Shown here: in pieces, positions 14,764-25,750 of the stretch
Layout: every line of letters starts with the position of its first letter
How positions within the stretch are numbered: position 1 is the stretch's first letter
Assembly (NCBI GenBank): GCA_959347315.1
Contig: OY365818.1
Location: forward strand, 2,093,222-2,157,221
Direction of reading: 5' to 3'
Origin: Bimastos eiseni
Taxonomy: Eukaryota > Annelida > Clitellata > Crassiclitellata > Lumbricidae
DNA length: 64,000 bases
Notes under the pieces: generated by a model
The model's input: only the letters and a program-made list of their open reading frames with translations
What the model was told of the DNA's origin: nothing
The model's database searches: none
Position numbers and translations under genes: made by a program

Positions 14764-16555
14764 CTGAAAGAAAACCACAAAAGTAAGACAATAATAATAT
14801 TAATAGCAATTATGATAATAATAATAAAATTACTCAGATGATTCATATAGACATGTGTTCAACAGATACAAAAAAAAGAAATTTTTTTCTTCATTTCATT
14901 ATTCGTCCATCTGTCGCGCATTGTTTCGGTCACTGTTTGTTCCTTTAGAAAACCTGGACTAATCATCAGTATTTGTAAATATTATGACAGCTCCAATTAT
15001 TATTATTAATATTATTATTAGTAGTAGTATAAATTGTAGGAGCAGTATAGTCATAGCAGAAATCTACAATAAATTCACTTGTTTTTACATGAATTTAAAA
15101 CTGACCAGAATTTTTTCAATTGTTGCCCGCGACTCGGAACTACAAAACAAAATGAAACACAACTTTAATAATATTTAAATGCTAAATTAACTTTAAAATT
15201 ATAACATTCACAAACGAACCAACAATTGTGTATAGTCAAGCCAGACCTCTGGGACCAAGCAACAGAATTCAGCAAGCAGTTCAAGAGACAATCAAGCTAA
15301 GACCATTCTCTGTATCATAGATGCAGTATATATAATTTCCGACAATAATATGGAGTGTGGTAAGTACTGTTTGGATAAAAAAAATGGACTACCAGATTGG
15401 AAGACATCAAAAGTTTTGAGGGTTTGAGATGTGGGTGTTGAACAGGAGGGAAGAAGAGTTGATAATACAATTTTTTTTGCATTCATGGGGCGATGTTTCC
15501 AGACTTTAACGTGGAAAACAACCATTAACATACACCAGATACTTCTTTACCTTTGTACGAGTATCTTGTTACATCAGGACCTCAAATAAATCCACACAAA
15601 AATAATAAATAGTAACAATAGCCTTAATATCCGTTTAATACATCACAACAGTGGAATACACTATTTCTTAACAGTTTTACCAAATGGTTTATTTTTCTAA
15701 CTTAATTTATAAGCAAAACATGTGTAGGCAAACACTTGGTCCTGGGTTTGGGGGAGGACGTTGAAAAAAATAGGTCTGAAAATAGGTCTGTATATCAATG
15801 TCCAAACATAGATGCAGCAAAAAAGAACAAACAATTGAAAACACTGTAGAAATTTTTAATATTCATCAAATATTTATGAACTATTGTTGGATATTAGTTT
15901 CATCCTCTACCTGAAATTTCAGAGAGGACCAACAGACCATCCCCTCCCTAGGCCTCTGCCTCTGTGAATAGCAAGGCACTCCACACAGTGGAGCGCCACC
16001 TCCTACCTGATTCCCCTCTCGAGTCGCTCCTGGAGCCCTGTGGTTGTGAGTTCCAAACATCCGTCACTGAACACAGACATATCCCAAGAGAGAAGATCCG
16101 AGCAAATTCCATCCGATTTTGTCACGACATCGCTTGTCTATTTTCAAACCGTCTAAAAGAGACAAAAGTTGCAGCACGACAGGGTGAGGAGTGGAACTGA
16201 TTTATCTTATTCTGCAGAAACTGCTCGAAAGCAACCAGGAGCATCTCTTCCCCTCTGGGTGATGGAGGCGAACCCCCGGTCTGCAGTAACCCCAAGAGAT
16301 ATTCCCCACACTCAAAAATCATCCCCCACCTGAAATTGGAGGCATTTGCCTCCAGACCCCTCCCCCCTATCTGGATGCTCCTGGAAGCAACAAACATCAA
16401 AGCTACAAATCTGATCTGAAAAAATGTACAGTGTAAGTTGAAGTTGGATTAAGCTGGGTAAATGAAGAATTATTTATAGTGCAAGTACAAGTTTGATTGA
16501 CACTAACACCATAAGCTGCAATGGGTGAATAATTAAATTTGCTAAAACGATAGAC

Positions 16556-16830
16556 AACCACATAGCGCAGAGGTTAGCCTGCTGGTGTCAATCAAAAGGA
16601 CGGGTTCAAATTTCCACTATGGCAGAAATCAGGTTTGACCATAAAGAGCACCCCACTATGAAACTCAGCTACGATAAGTACACTGACGGTGGGAATCTGA
16701 AGTGATATAGAGGACTGGCCACGTGCCATCATATACCGAGGCTAGGAATGAAGTCGTTAACACTTCATACCCATGGGTCAAGGCTGCCTTGGGACTAGAT
16801 TAGGGGACTGCCCTTCTTCTTTTCCAAGCT
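16556..16830 (+). mobile_element. SINE-like element with tRNA-type head (family S1)
   Basis: The head CATAGCGCAGAGGTTAGC and GACGGGTTCAAATTT resemble pol III A and B boxes. The body with GAGGACTGGCCAC, CATATACCGAGGCT and GGCTGCCTTGGGACTAGATT also occurs at 28062-28190, 41084-41360 and, inverted, at 37800-37935. Confidence 0.65.
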
Positions 16831-17639
16831 CATCTCATGATTCGATCGCAAATATTTGTTTATATTTGTAGCTCAAACCTGTTTAGCCTGTTAACAAAAT
16901 TTACCGTTCGCCGATCTAAGAGTTCTTTGGTCGGGGTAAAAATAGCATTCGTATCACATCAAAAAACACTTGGATCGTCATCCAATAACCCATCTCTCAT
17001 CTCGCAATAACTGCGCTACAAGATTATAGGCCCTGAGCTGATGTCAGCCACGTTGACGCGCCTTCACACAACCAACTGATCTGTCTATGACCAATGATTG
17101 AAATCTGGCAAATAATCGCAATAATAGCCAATAAAAATAATAATCTTCTTTTTGCAGAGAAATCACCTGAAATGGTTGTTTCTTACGCTATGTTTTATGC
17201 GCATGCGCACCAACGTTGGGCACAGAATGTCTATAAATTTGTATTCAGATGTTTATATCGCGCCTTTTTATCTAGCAAAGCTCTCGCTATCCGAAGTTCA
17301 GCGTTAATTTAAATTAATTAAAAACTAAACTTCAACTTCAGGCAAATAACAGCCACTCGAGGGCTTTTGCACAGACGCGGGCAAATGATTGCTATGGACA
17401 ATAACAGTTAGCCACCTGGATCTCGAGATAAAGACGTGATAATCGCAATAGGTCTACCAATAAAAAAATATAGGCCTAAGCTCTAAATTATAAATTACAA
17501 ATTGTCTATAAAATATCAGTGGGCATATTCGTTGTGGTTGCTTTTGTCGTCATTATACGTGGTATTTTAAAAATACCGGCTGCGCAATCACAATTTTTAG
17601 TGGGCCCCTAAGCACCTAATTTGAACAGCTGATATAATA

Positions 17640-17915
17640 TTATTGGCTATGCGGCAGAGTGGCCCATTGGTCTGTAACGCGGAGTACGGGCTTGATACTT
17701 GTTCGGGGGTAATTAGTAGTACTCTGTAGGGACCATGATGTAAGAGATATAGCGGTCAGCCCGTAACACTCAGTGTACGCTGAGTGAGCGGTTTCGACTC
17801 TCATCCGGGGAGTCACTGTGTAGGGAACGTGAGCAAGTCCTTCGCACGCAATTGCTTTGCAGTACAACTGCAATTGCATACTTCTGAATGTTGGAAGAAG
17901 GGAGATATCAAATTT
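17640..17915 (+). mobile_element. tRNA-derived SINE (family S2)
   Basis: It shares GCGGTCAGCCCGT, GGGGAGTCACTGTGTAGGGA, GAGCAAGTCCTTCGC and GTTGGAAGAAGG with the better-preserved copy at 53487-53705. A promoter-like B box (CGGTTTCGACTC) is present. A TATG microsatellite follows directly at its 3' end. Confidence 0.7.
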
Positions 17916-17946
17916 CAGAATATACAAATAAGCAAATATATGCACA

Positions 17947-18140
17947 TGCATGTATGTATGTATGTATGTATGTATGTATGTATGTATGTATGTATGTATG
18001 TATGAATGTATGTATGTATGTATGTATGTATGTATGTATGTATGTATGTATGTATGTATGTATGTATGTATGTATGTAGGTATGTGTGTGTGTATGTATG
18101 TATGTATGTATGTGTGTTTGTGTGTATGTATGTATGTTAA
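17947..18140 (+). repeat. (TATG)n microsatellite
   Basis: About 48 tetranucleotide units with a few changes near the 3' end. Open frames reading MYVCMYVC are artefacts of this repeat. Confidence 0.98.
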
Positions 18141-18340
18141 TGGGCTAGACTAGTGAGCGGCAAAGAGTGACAGACAGAGAGACAGACAGATAGACATACA
18201 GACATAGGCTTTAAGAAGTAAAAATGCTGAAGAAGCCTAGACAGACAGAGAGCGAGACAAATGAAGGGTTTGGCCTGTGGAAGGCATACCGGCTACAAGG
18301 GCCGACTATAGGAGCATAATAAAGAGCCGACAGAGTAAAC

Positions 18341-18410
18341 TCTGCCACTGTTATCACAATGACAGTGCCAGTCCCAAGACTGGATAAAGGAGGAGGACGA
18401 CGTTAATGGT
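18341..18410 (-). repeat. Dispersed repeat R1, inverted copy
   Basis: Contains CAGTGCCAGTCCCAAGACTG and GATAAAGGAGGAGGACGACG, the reverse complement of the R1 core. Confidence 0.75.
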
Positions 18411-19105
18411 GTTTATTATCACGCAGTAACTGGCATAAATTCACATAATTCATCAAGTGGAACACTCGCGATCTGGTACATACGCAAGCGGAAACAATTT
18501 CAAGGCGAAGCAGAGCACCAGTCGAATTCAAGACAATCTCAGATGAAGTTGGGCTCAGCGACGCCGCTACGATTGGAGCCCAGAGTATGTATATCGGATA
18601 TGATCGGAATAGAAGAGGGGCTACTTTACATCCACTCTAACCCCAAGATTTTTTGTACACAATGTAATAATAATAATTTATTTGTGAATAATAGGTCCAT
18701 CGCGTGGGAAACTTCTGACACCGCACAATGATTAGTATGATTACTATAATAGTATTATAGCAAGCTGTCAGCTGTAGCTGTTTTTACGGCATATATAGAA
18801 ATCTACGTTGCTTATATTAACACAATTGGAAAGAATGAAATTGTTTTAATTTTAACTCAATTGAATGTTATATATATCGCAGAGTTGAAACAAGTTTTCA
18901 TATTCGTACGGAACATGTTACTACTGTGTGAAATCTGTAATATAAGTACGCACTTATTATGACATGGCCTATTTGATGTAACGCTATTAAGGACTTTTCT
19001 AATCGCGATTCAAGCCATTCGACGTAATTTCACACAGCTTTCGTTGCCTGGCAACCTTTGGCACCTCCCACCAGTTCCTGTTCCACCAGTTCCTGTTCCG
19101 AGTTC

Positions 19106-20221
19106 TCATTCCTCATCGTCCGGAAGCAGATGCGCCGTGATCCTAAGCAGACCCTGCTCTGTCAGACCGGCCTTCAGCGTCTTAGATGAGATCCTCGCCG
19201 GAAGGTCAAACTCCCTGACGAGGCTGGCCACCATCCTGCTACAGTCCGTCGACTCCGTCCGCTCGGCACTCACGACGACCTTCACCGGGTTCTTGACCTT
19301 CACCGTGACGTCATCCGACCGAAAGAGACGCCCCACCTCGACGCAGAGACTTAGTACGTTCACCCCATTTTGGACCTTGACCACCGGAACGTTCAGGGCA
19401 TTGGCCGCAGACGGCGAGGGCGCAGAAGAGACAGTACGATTGGTACCAGATGTGAGGTTCTCGCCCCTTTTATTAAGAAAGCTGTTCGAGAGGATGCGCG
19501 GCGTGACCAGAGGCATCTCCTTGGGAAAGAGTGGCGCCTCGATGATTATCCTCCCATCGATAAGGGCGCAGCTGAGGCCAGAAACGTCGACGTCCGTGGG
19601 TAGACGTATCCGGCGACTGAATTCGTTCGTCGTTCTCCGTCCACCCTCCGTATCTTCCCGGATCGCGTGGATCTGGAGCCGCGATCCGGGATGAACCGTC
19701 GCAGATATGTCGTCGCGGTCGAAGCCTTCCGCGTCGAAGTCCATCCGGAACTTCCGGTGTCCTGTCTCCGAGCAGTCAACGTAAGGACTTGCTTTCTTCC
19801 CCGGGGTGTGGAACCCGGATGTTGCGTCATCGAAGCAGTCGTCGCTGGAGTCCAGTCTCAGAAGGTCATCGTCGTTCAGAGGGTCTGATCCGTTGACCTT
19901 GGACGACCTTCTTCTTCCGCTGGAGGAATTGCCCGACCGTGACCGCTGGTTCCGCTCCTCGAGGGCAACGGACCAGAACGGGCGACCTCGACGCTTCGAT
20001 CCACTCCGATCGTCTAGGTCGCGGAAGAGGTTCTCAACGGACGAGTCCATCTCCTTTTCGAGGGAGACGCTGCCACGCCTCGACGATGATGCGTCGCGCG
20101 GAAGGTTCTCGAGACTTCCGGTCAGCTCGTTGCGCAGCCAGGGTTTCCTCGTGGTGCACAGGTGACGGATGACGATGGGTTGCGGAGAACCCTTGGCGGA
20201 GGAACCACTCCGTTCAGTCAT
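19106..20221 (-). CDS. Small heat-shock protein with two alpha-crystallin domains
   Basis: A complete intronless frame of 371 residues, ATG at 20221-20219 and stop at 19106. Small heat-shock proteins are ATP-independent chaperones that hold unfolding proteins. Residues 1-157 are a Ser/Arg/Asp-rich, probably disordered N-terminal arm with RRGS and RRSS phosphorylation-like sites. Alpha-crystallin domain 1 spans about 158-230 (FRMDFDAEGFDRDDISATV through IIIEAPL). A linker spans 231-287. Domain 2 spans about 288-365 (LSLCVEVGRLFRSDDVTVKV through GLLRITAHL). The tail LLPDDEE lacks a clear I-x-I motif. The tandem layout matches the p40 / major egg antigen family of flatworms, and domain 1 shares FDA-GF---DI and the EAP ending. 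Ordinary animal small heat-shock proteins have one domain and about 150-250 residues. A TATA box lies about 60 nt upstream. Confidence 0.92.
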   Translation of the reverse strand: MTERSGSSAKGSPQPIVIRHLCTTRKPWLRNELTGSLENLPRDASSSRRGSVSLEKEMDSSVENLFRDLDDRSGSKRRGRPFWSVALEERNQRSRSGNSSSGRRRSSKVNGSDPLNDDDLLRLDSSDDCFDDATSGFHTPGKKASPYVDCSETGHRKFRMDFDAEGFDRDDISATVHPGSRLQIHAIREDTEGGRRTTNEFSRRIRLPTDVDVSGLSCALIDGRIIIEAPLFPKEMPLVTPRILSNSFLNKRGENLTSGTNRTVSSAPSPSAANALNVPVVKVQNGVNVLSLCVEVGRLFRSDDVTVKVKNPVKVVVSAERTESTDCSRMVASLVREFDLPARISSKTLKAGLTEQGLLRITAHLLPDDEE

Positions 20222-20278
20222 GTCCTTCCTCTGTAGTCTGTCTGAAGCAAGGGCAATGACACGGATGATCGGTACTGA

Positions 20279-20286
20279 TATTTATA
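20279..20286 (-). promoter_or_regulatory. TATA box of the tandem-ACD heat-shock gene
   Basis: On the minus strand the sequence is TATAAATA, 58 nt before the ATG at 20221. Transcription would start roughly 25-30 nt later, giving a short leader of about 30 nt. A strong TATA box and no introns fit an inducible stress gene. I did not find a clean GAA/TTC heat-shock element array. Confidence 0.65.
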
Positions 20287-20364
20287 CATGGCCCCCAGAA
20301 ATATAAATTACGTTTACCAGCTCATTCATGGACTCAGTCAAAACATAATCGATCGGCGAGATGG

Positions 20365-20590
20365 ATTGAAATCGGTTCCAGGTGGAACTCTGTTCCAGGT
20401 TCAGATCTGTTCCTGGTAAAAATCGGTTCGGGCCGAAATCTGTTCCTGGCTTAAATCGGTTCCAGGTCCAAATCGGTCCTAGGTAAAAATCGGTTCCAGG
20501 TCGAAAATAGGTTTCAGATGGAAAATCAGTTCCAGATCGAGATTGGTTCCAGGTCAAAATCGGTTCCAGGTCTAGGTCCAAATGGGTCAG
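20365..20590. repeat. 18-bp minisatellite upstream of the heat-shock gene
   Basis: About twelve diverged copies of GGTTCCAGGTCAAAATCG. The array sits 80-300 bp beyond the TATA box, within likely promoter range. Confidence 0.88.
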
Positions 20591-20964
20591 ACCGGCAGAC
20601 AGTCGAACGCCGGGGAGATACGAGGAAATGAAAGGGGGAAGTCGGGGTAGGATTCGTGAAAGAGCAGCGTTTGAAGAGTTGAGTGAAAGACCAATTATTG
20701 AAGCTACCAAGAGGCGATGTTCTGCTTCTTATCAATGAAAGATAAGAGACGAGCCGTCATTGGATATATATGCAAATGGCGAGAGATGTTTGCAATCGTT
20801 TTCTATCGGACCCTGTGACTTGTCGTGAGATTAGCTATCATCGTCGAGTGTGAAGAACTTCTTTTTCTATATATAGCCAGATTAAAGAAACAATAGCGCG
20901 TCTCTATGTAGACCTACAAATGAACAGCTATACAGTCCTACGTTGGACGTCTAATGTGGCCAAT

Positions 20965-21120
20965 GTGATTTAAAGGTGATGTAAACGTGATGTAAACGTG
21001 ATGTAAATGTGATGTAAATGTGATGTAAATGTGATGTAAATGTGATGTAAATGTGAGGTAGGCGTGATGTAAATGGTATGCAAATGTAGTGGAAATGTTA
21101 TGGAAATGTACTGGAAATGA
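20965..21120. repeat. 11-bp minisatellite (GTGATGTAAAT)
   Basis: About fourteen units, decaying toward the right end into ATGGAAATGTA-type units. The early units GATGTAAACGT contain the forkhead-like core GTAAAC. Confidence 0.9.
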
Positions 21121-21133
21121 AATGTGAAAGTCT

Positions 21134-21200
21134 AGGATCATTAGCGTCGCCCTCCTCCTTTATCAGGCTTTGGACTGGCAATGCCCAAGTGCAGGCAGTG
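21134..21200 (+). repeat. Dispersed repeat R1
   Basis: CATTAGCGTCGCCCTCCTCC followed by TTTATCAGGCTTTGGACTGG: a close copy of the R1 core. Confidence 0.8.
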
Positions 21201-22750
21201 GCGCAGAGTTGACCCTGTCACCACAGCTTTAATAGTATTTTGCCCAACTCATAGGCCTACAACTATGCCAATGTAACAGCGGTAGGTCAATTTGCTCGAA
21301 GGTGGTACATGCATAATTTAAGATCTATACCTTTACCGTCAATATTATCTTCAATTACCGTCAATATTATCTTGCGTCGGTTGAGCAATAACAACAGTCG
21401 GTATTAATCGTAATCGCAATCTCCGAACTTCCAAAGCGCCACTCGAAATCCCAGCTTATTGACGAGGGCTCCGTCAAATCAAACGGGTTGTCAAAAGGGT
21501 AGTCCGAGATAGGTCAGAGTCCGGTTTTCAGAGGGTCATTGGAGGCATTAGCAAGTATACGGCCTGCATACCTACCTAGACCTATGCCTAAATTTAAACG
21601 TGTAACTATAGGCCTATTAAATTATAAAGACCGTAAGGACTCCATGTCGAAGAATTGATCCCAACCACCGCTGCCTGTTTTATGGCTATCATACCAGTCC
21701 AATAAACCATGACATTACAGTGTCATGGTTTAAACAGTGACATAACTCCTAACATCATAGAAATATAATTATCTTGGCTGTTTATTAGTTAAAGCATTCC
21801 CACAGCTGCCGCAGTTGACATACCTATCTCGCTGGCAGGTGTGCCAATCAAAAAATAGTTCATGTATTATGACAAACAATGTTATCATAGTAGTTGCTCT
21901 TTTGAATAAACCTATACCTTGTTCGACTGGGTAAACGATATTTAATTTTTTGCATTTTGTCATTTTTTCTCAATTTTTGAGTTAAGTCTGTAAACATTTA
22001 ATAGGGCCTACATCACATTGTCATGCAAGCGTGACATGTGTGCAAAATTTCAGCTCTTTCGGTCGACGAGAACTTACCGAAAAAAGAGTTGAAAGAACTC
22101 CAACGAACTGATGATCCAACGCTCATGACAAACTTTACGCAAGCCAAGTTAAAGAAAAGAGGGCAACAGTTTACATACTCACCTTTGTCGTTCTTTGTTC
22201 AGCAACCCATCACTCTCAACGCTCACACGACATCAGCCGCGACAACTCTACAGCAACGCCAATCCAAACACCATCATCATCATTCAGCACTTAGCAGAAA
22301 AACAGTTCAAACTCTTGCAGCAGGAACATATTCGAGAGATATCGCCACGTTACGAATGGTTTACATCTCAATATAGATCGAACCACTTGTACAATTTCCT
22401 CCAGTGCTCGAAAACTCGGCCCAAATATCACACAAATATGTATATATATATATAAAATATATATAACATACGCATCATAAGGCATATATATGCAAACAAG
22501 TATATATACTCTAGACGAGATTGCGTGCGCTGTTGCGCCTAGGCCTAGCTTTACTATTATTAAGTTCGACCTGCCATTAGACTGTTTCTGGCTTTTAAGC
22601 AGACGGTGTCGATTGCCGCAGTGTCAAAGGCAGATCTTTGCGGTGGCCCCACAGCGTTTACACCGATTATTTATGCAAGGAATGCGTGTTTCAGATGCTA
22701 CGCATATCAGTGCGTGCGTGTGTTAAGTTGTGTGTATCAGCTAAATTATA
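21200..22750. other. AT-rich intergenic sequence without recognised genes
   Basis: I see no conserved exon. The frame around 22038-22376 has no family resemblance and no convincing splice signals. Confidence 0.5.
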
Positions 22751-22754
22751 TATA

Positions 22755-22758
22755 TATG

Positions 22759-22819
<61 letters not shown>
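22755..22819 (+). repeat. (TG)n microsatellite
   Basis: A near-perfect TG run of about 31 units. Confidence 0.97.
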
Positions 22820-22822
<3 letters not shown>

Positions 22823-23006
22823 GAGTGTGGGCAGGCGTGTGTATAAACTGAATGCATGCATGTATATAATGCAATACAATGCAACTGTAATTTGATCAAA
22901 TGCCCTCCTTACAGAAAGTTCAGAAATGCACCTTGAAGCCGGGCAACCATTAAGGCAGACTGGAGGAGGTTGGTTCTCAGCTTTGAGCAAAGGGCAGATA
23001 ATTTTG

Positions 23007-23440
23007 TGTGTATGTATGTATGTATGTATGTATGTATGTATGTATGTATGTATGTATGTATGTATGTATGTATGTATGTATGTATGTATGTATGTCTGTC
23101 TGTATGTATGTATGTATGTATGTATGTATGTATGTATGTATGTATGTATGTATGTATGTATGTATGTATGTATGTATGTATGTATGTATGTATGTATGTA
23201 TGTATGTATGTATGTATGTATGTATGTATGTATGTATGTATGTATGTATGTATGTATGTACGTACGTACGTACGTATGTACGCACGCACGCACGCACGTA
23301 TGTACGTATGTACTTCTTTGTGTTTGTGCGTGTGCGTGTGTGCGTGTATGCATGTATGCATGTAGGCATGTATGCATGTATGTATGTATGTATGTTTGTA
23401 TGTATGTATGTTTGTATCTATGTATGTATGTTTGAATTCG
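23007..23440 (+). repeat. Long (TATG)n microsatellite with TACG/CACG variants
   Basis: About 430 bp, pure TATG for most of its length, then TACG, CACG and mixed units toward 23260-23400. Open frames on both strands are periodic artefacts. Confidence 0.98.
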
Positions 23441-23727
23441 CTCGCATAGCATACCTGGCCCATTTAATATCAATCGTAAATGGATTTGTGATTCGTTCCT
23501 CGTTGACAAAGCGAAAGCTCTCTAGCTCTCTGCATTGAATCGGGCGCGTGTCTGTGACCAGCTGTTGCCTGTTGGACTACGAAACTGTTGGCCAGCGTTA
23601 CGTTGCCTTCACAAAGCCATTGTGTATTATAAGGCCCACAGGCTTAGGGCTCTAGATAGGCCAACCACACAGCCATACGCCAACAGCCTAGGCTCAGAAT
23701 TCGCTCGTACTACGATAGGCTGCGGCC

Positions 23728-23995
23728 CATATCATCAGTGCCAGTCCCTAGCCTGGATAAGTGCAGAGGGCGACGCTGATGAGCCATGTGAACTCTATCA
23801 CTGCTTGCACTCTGGGGCAGCGCCAGCGCCAGTCCCACGCATGGATACAGAAGGAGGGCGACGCTGCTGATGATCTTTGTTATCACAGTGTCGTTAAACT
23901 GAAACCGCTTCTTAACTCCGTCACTGCTCGCACTTGGGCAGAGCCAGTCCCAAGTCTGGATAAAGGAGGAGGGCGACGCTTATTACCTTTGTTAT
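23728..23995 (-). repeat. Tandem group of inverted R1 repeats
   Basis: Three consecutive cores of the type CAGTCCCAAGTCTGGATAAA / GGAGGAGGGCGACGCT lie near 23740-23780, 23830-23870 and 23940-23985. CTTTGTTATCACA spacers follow the second and third. Confidence 0.8.
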
Positions 23996-24595
23996 CACAC
24001 GGTATAGACTAATCTACCTCGTGGTGACTGTCGCACACGTTGAAGGTAACTGAAATCACATAGGTTAATTATAACGCTTAGACCAACGTTATTCGTGCCC
24101 ATGAGCGCATCTGAGTAGGTTTCTGGAAGGGGTGCTATGTAAATTTTGGAAATGAATGAATGAATGCATTCATTGTACCCTACAGGGCTGAGGCCCGTAT
24201 ACATCAACAAATGGTTGCAAGAAAATAAACCGATAGGATATTTATGCTGCATAAATTATCCGGTGGCAATTGCTCTATTCAAAATCGCGCTTTCTCAGTG
24301 GTTGGCCCTCGCTCTGGAACAGGCTCCCGTTGGCGTTGCGGCTGTCACCCAGGATCCACTCAGACTCATTTTATACGCGCCTTAAAACGGTCCTTTTCCG
24401 CCGGGGTAGGGAGCGCTCCTGAGTAGCAACCTAATGGGCGCTATATAAATTTTTGTAATGAATGAATGAATATTCTTGGTGCCGGAGGTACGCTTTTGAC
24501 CATCCTTCGTAAGATTCGAGGTCAGAGTGCAATTACTTTTTGTTGAATTCGCTAGAAGGCGCAAGCATAGCTGGTTTGCAGTTTAATGACGCCGT

Positions 24596-24665
24596 GTGTT
24601 AACAAGGATTGGCGTCGCCCATCTCCTTTATCAAGCCTTGGGACTGGAATTGCGAGAGGGCAAAC
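24596..24665 (+). repeat. Dispersed repeat R1
   Basis: GATTGGCGTCGCCCATCTCC followed by TTTATCAAGCCTTGGGACTG. Confidence 0.75.
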
Positions 24666-25204
24666 AGTGTAAGAGCTTAAATTTCAAAAGACAATCTATT
24701 TCGTGGCCGGGATTTGAATCCATGATCTCTCCTCTGCCTGTCCTTCATGGTACCTCGATAAGTTCCTCTCTTGTACGACGCAACGCTCGTGAATAAGCCG
24801 ATGCCTTGCGTTTGACTACGGCAATACAATTCATAAATGTCGAAATTACAATTACGATTACGAGAATAAATTCCACACTCAGTTCCAGCCTCCTTATCCG
24901 TCGTGACGAATCAGCTGTAAGGCAAGACACCAGCTTAATCGCCAGCGCTCGGTTAAGTCAGATTGGTTGTCTTGGTGGTCCATATTTGGAACAAGGAACA
25001 AGATTTGTCCGTCTGTCCGTCCTTCTGTCGCAATCGTAATCGCAATCTCCAAACTTCTAAAGCGCCACTTGAAAGCCAAGCGCATGCGTGACACAAGCTG
25101 ATTCACGAACGCTTCATCTAATCAGAGGGTTGTCCAAAGGGTAATCCGAGGGAGGTATCCTGAGTTCGGTTCCAGAGGTCAGAAGGAGGCAGAGTAGCTG
25201 TTCA

Positions 25205-25370
25205 GGAGGGTGTCGTTTTGGTCGAGGATTGACGGGTGGCAAACCCCATCAGTCCCAAGTGTCAGGAAGGCAAAATATTTCCCCCCATAACTCCATAAGA
25301 CTCAAAAATAGCTCCCCTACCTGAAATTGAAGGAATTTGTCTCCGAACCCCCATGCCTGGGGGTCTCTTC
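25205..25370 (+). repeat. Dispersed repeat R2
   Basis: GGTGGCAAACCCCATCAGTC, CAGGAAGGCAAAATATTTCC and ACCTGAAATTGAAGGAATTT match the copies at 1660 and 16240. Confidence 0.7.
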
Positions 25371-25599
25371 TTCTGTCCGTCTGTCTGTCCGCATACGTAC
25401 GTCTACCCCTTGCCCTTCTACTTCGTTTTCAGATAGACCTACTACCTCTTTACTAGTTTGTCTGCCTATACACGAGCGTCACCAGCTTATCATGGGCGCT
25501 ACGTCGAGTCAGAGAGGTTGTCCATAGAAATACCAAATGAAACTCCAACTTCAGTCGTCATGAAGCTTCATGGCGACTTGAGCTTTGTATGTCGCCATT

Positions 25600-25750
25600 T
25601 GTGAAGGAGACAGAGAGAAAAAGAGAGACAGAGAGAGACAGGCATAGAAAGAGACAGACAAACAGAGAGGGAGAGAGGGAGAGAGGGAGAGAGGGAGGGA
25701 GGGAGCAGGAGAGGGAGAGAAAACAAAAGAGTGCGAGAGAGAGACAGAGC
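25600..25750. repeat. GA-rich simple sequence
   Basis: Runs of GAGA, GACA and GGGAGAGA. The opposite strand gives meaningless Ser/Leu-rich frames. Confidence 0.9.

Larger units (their letters stand above)
14764..19105. other. Intergenic / upstream RFX region, repeat-rich
   Basis: No conserved coding exon is recognised. Contents are an R2 repeat at 16240-16400, a tRNA-headed SINE at 16556-16830, a second tRNA-derived SINE at about 17640-17915, a TATG microsatellite at 17947-18140 and an R1 repeat at 18341-18410. The RFX first exon and promoter may lie here. Confidence 0.5.

Noticed and set aside
22038..22376. 112-residue plus-strand frame
   Set aside because: No family similarity, and the composition is like that of the surrounding intergenic DNA.
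23007..23440. Long open frames (MYVCMYVC, HTYIHTYI) on both strands
   Set aside because: They arise from the TATG microsatellite, whose period keeps several frames open. There is no non-repetitive coding sequence.
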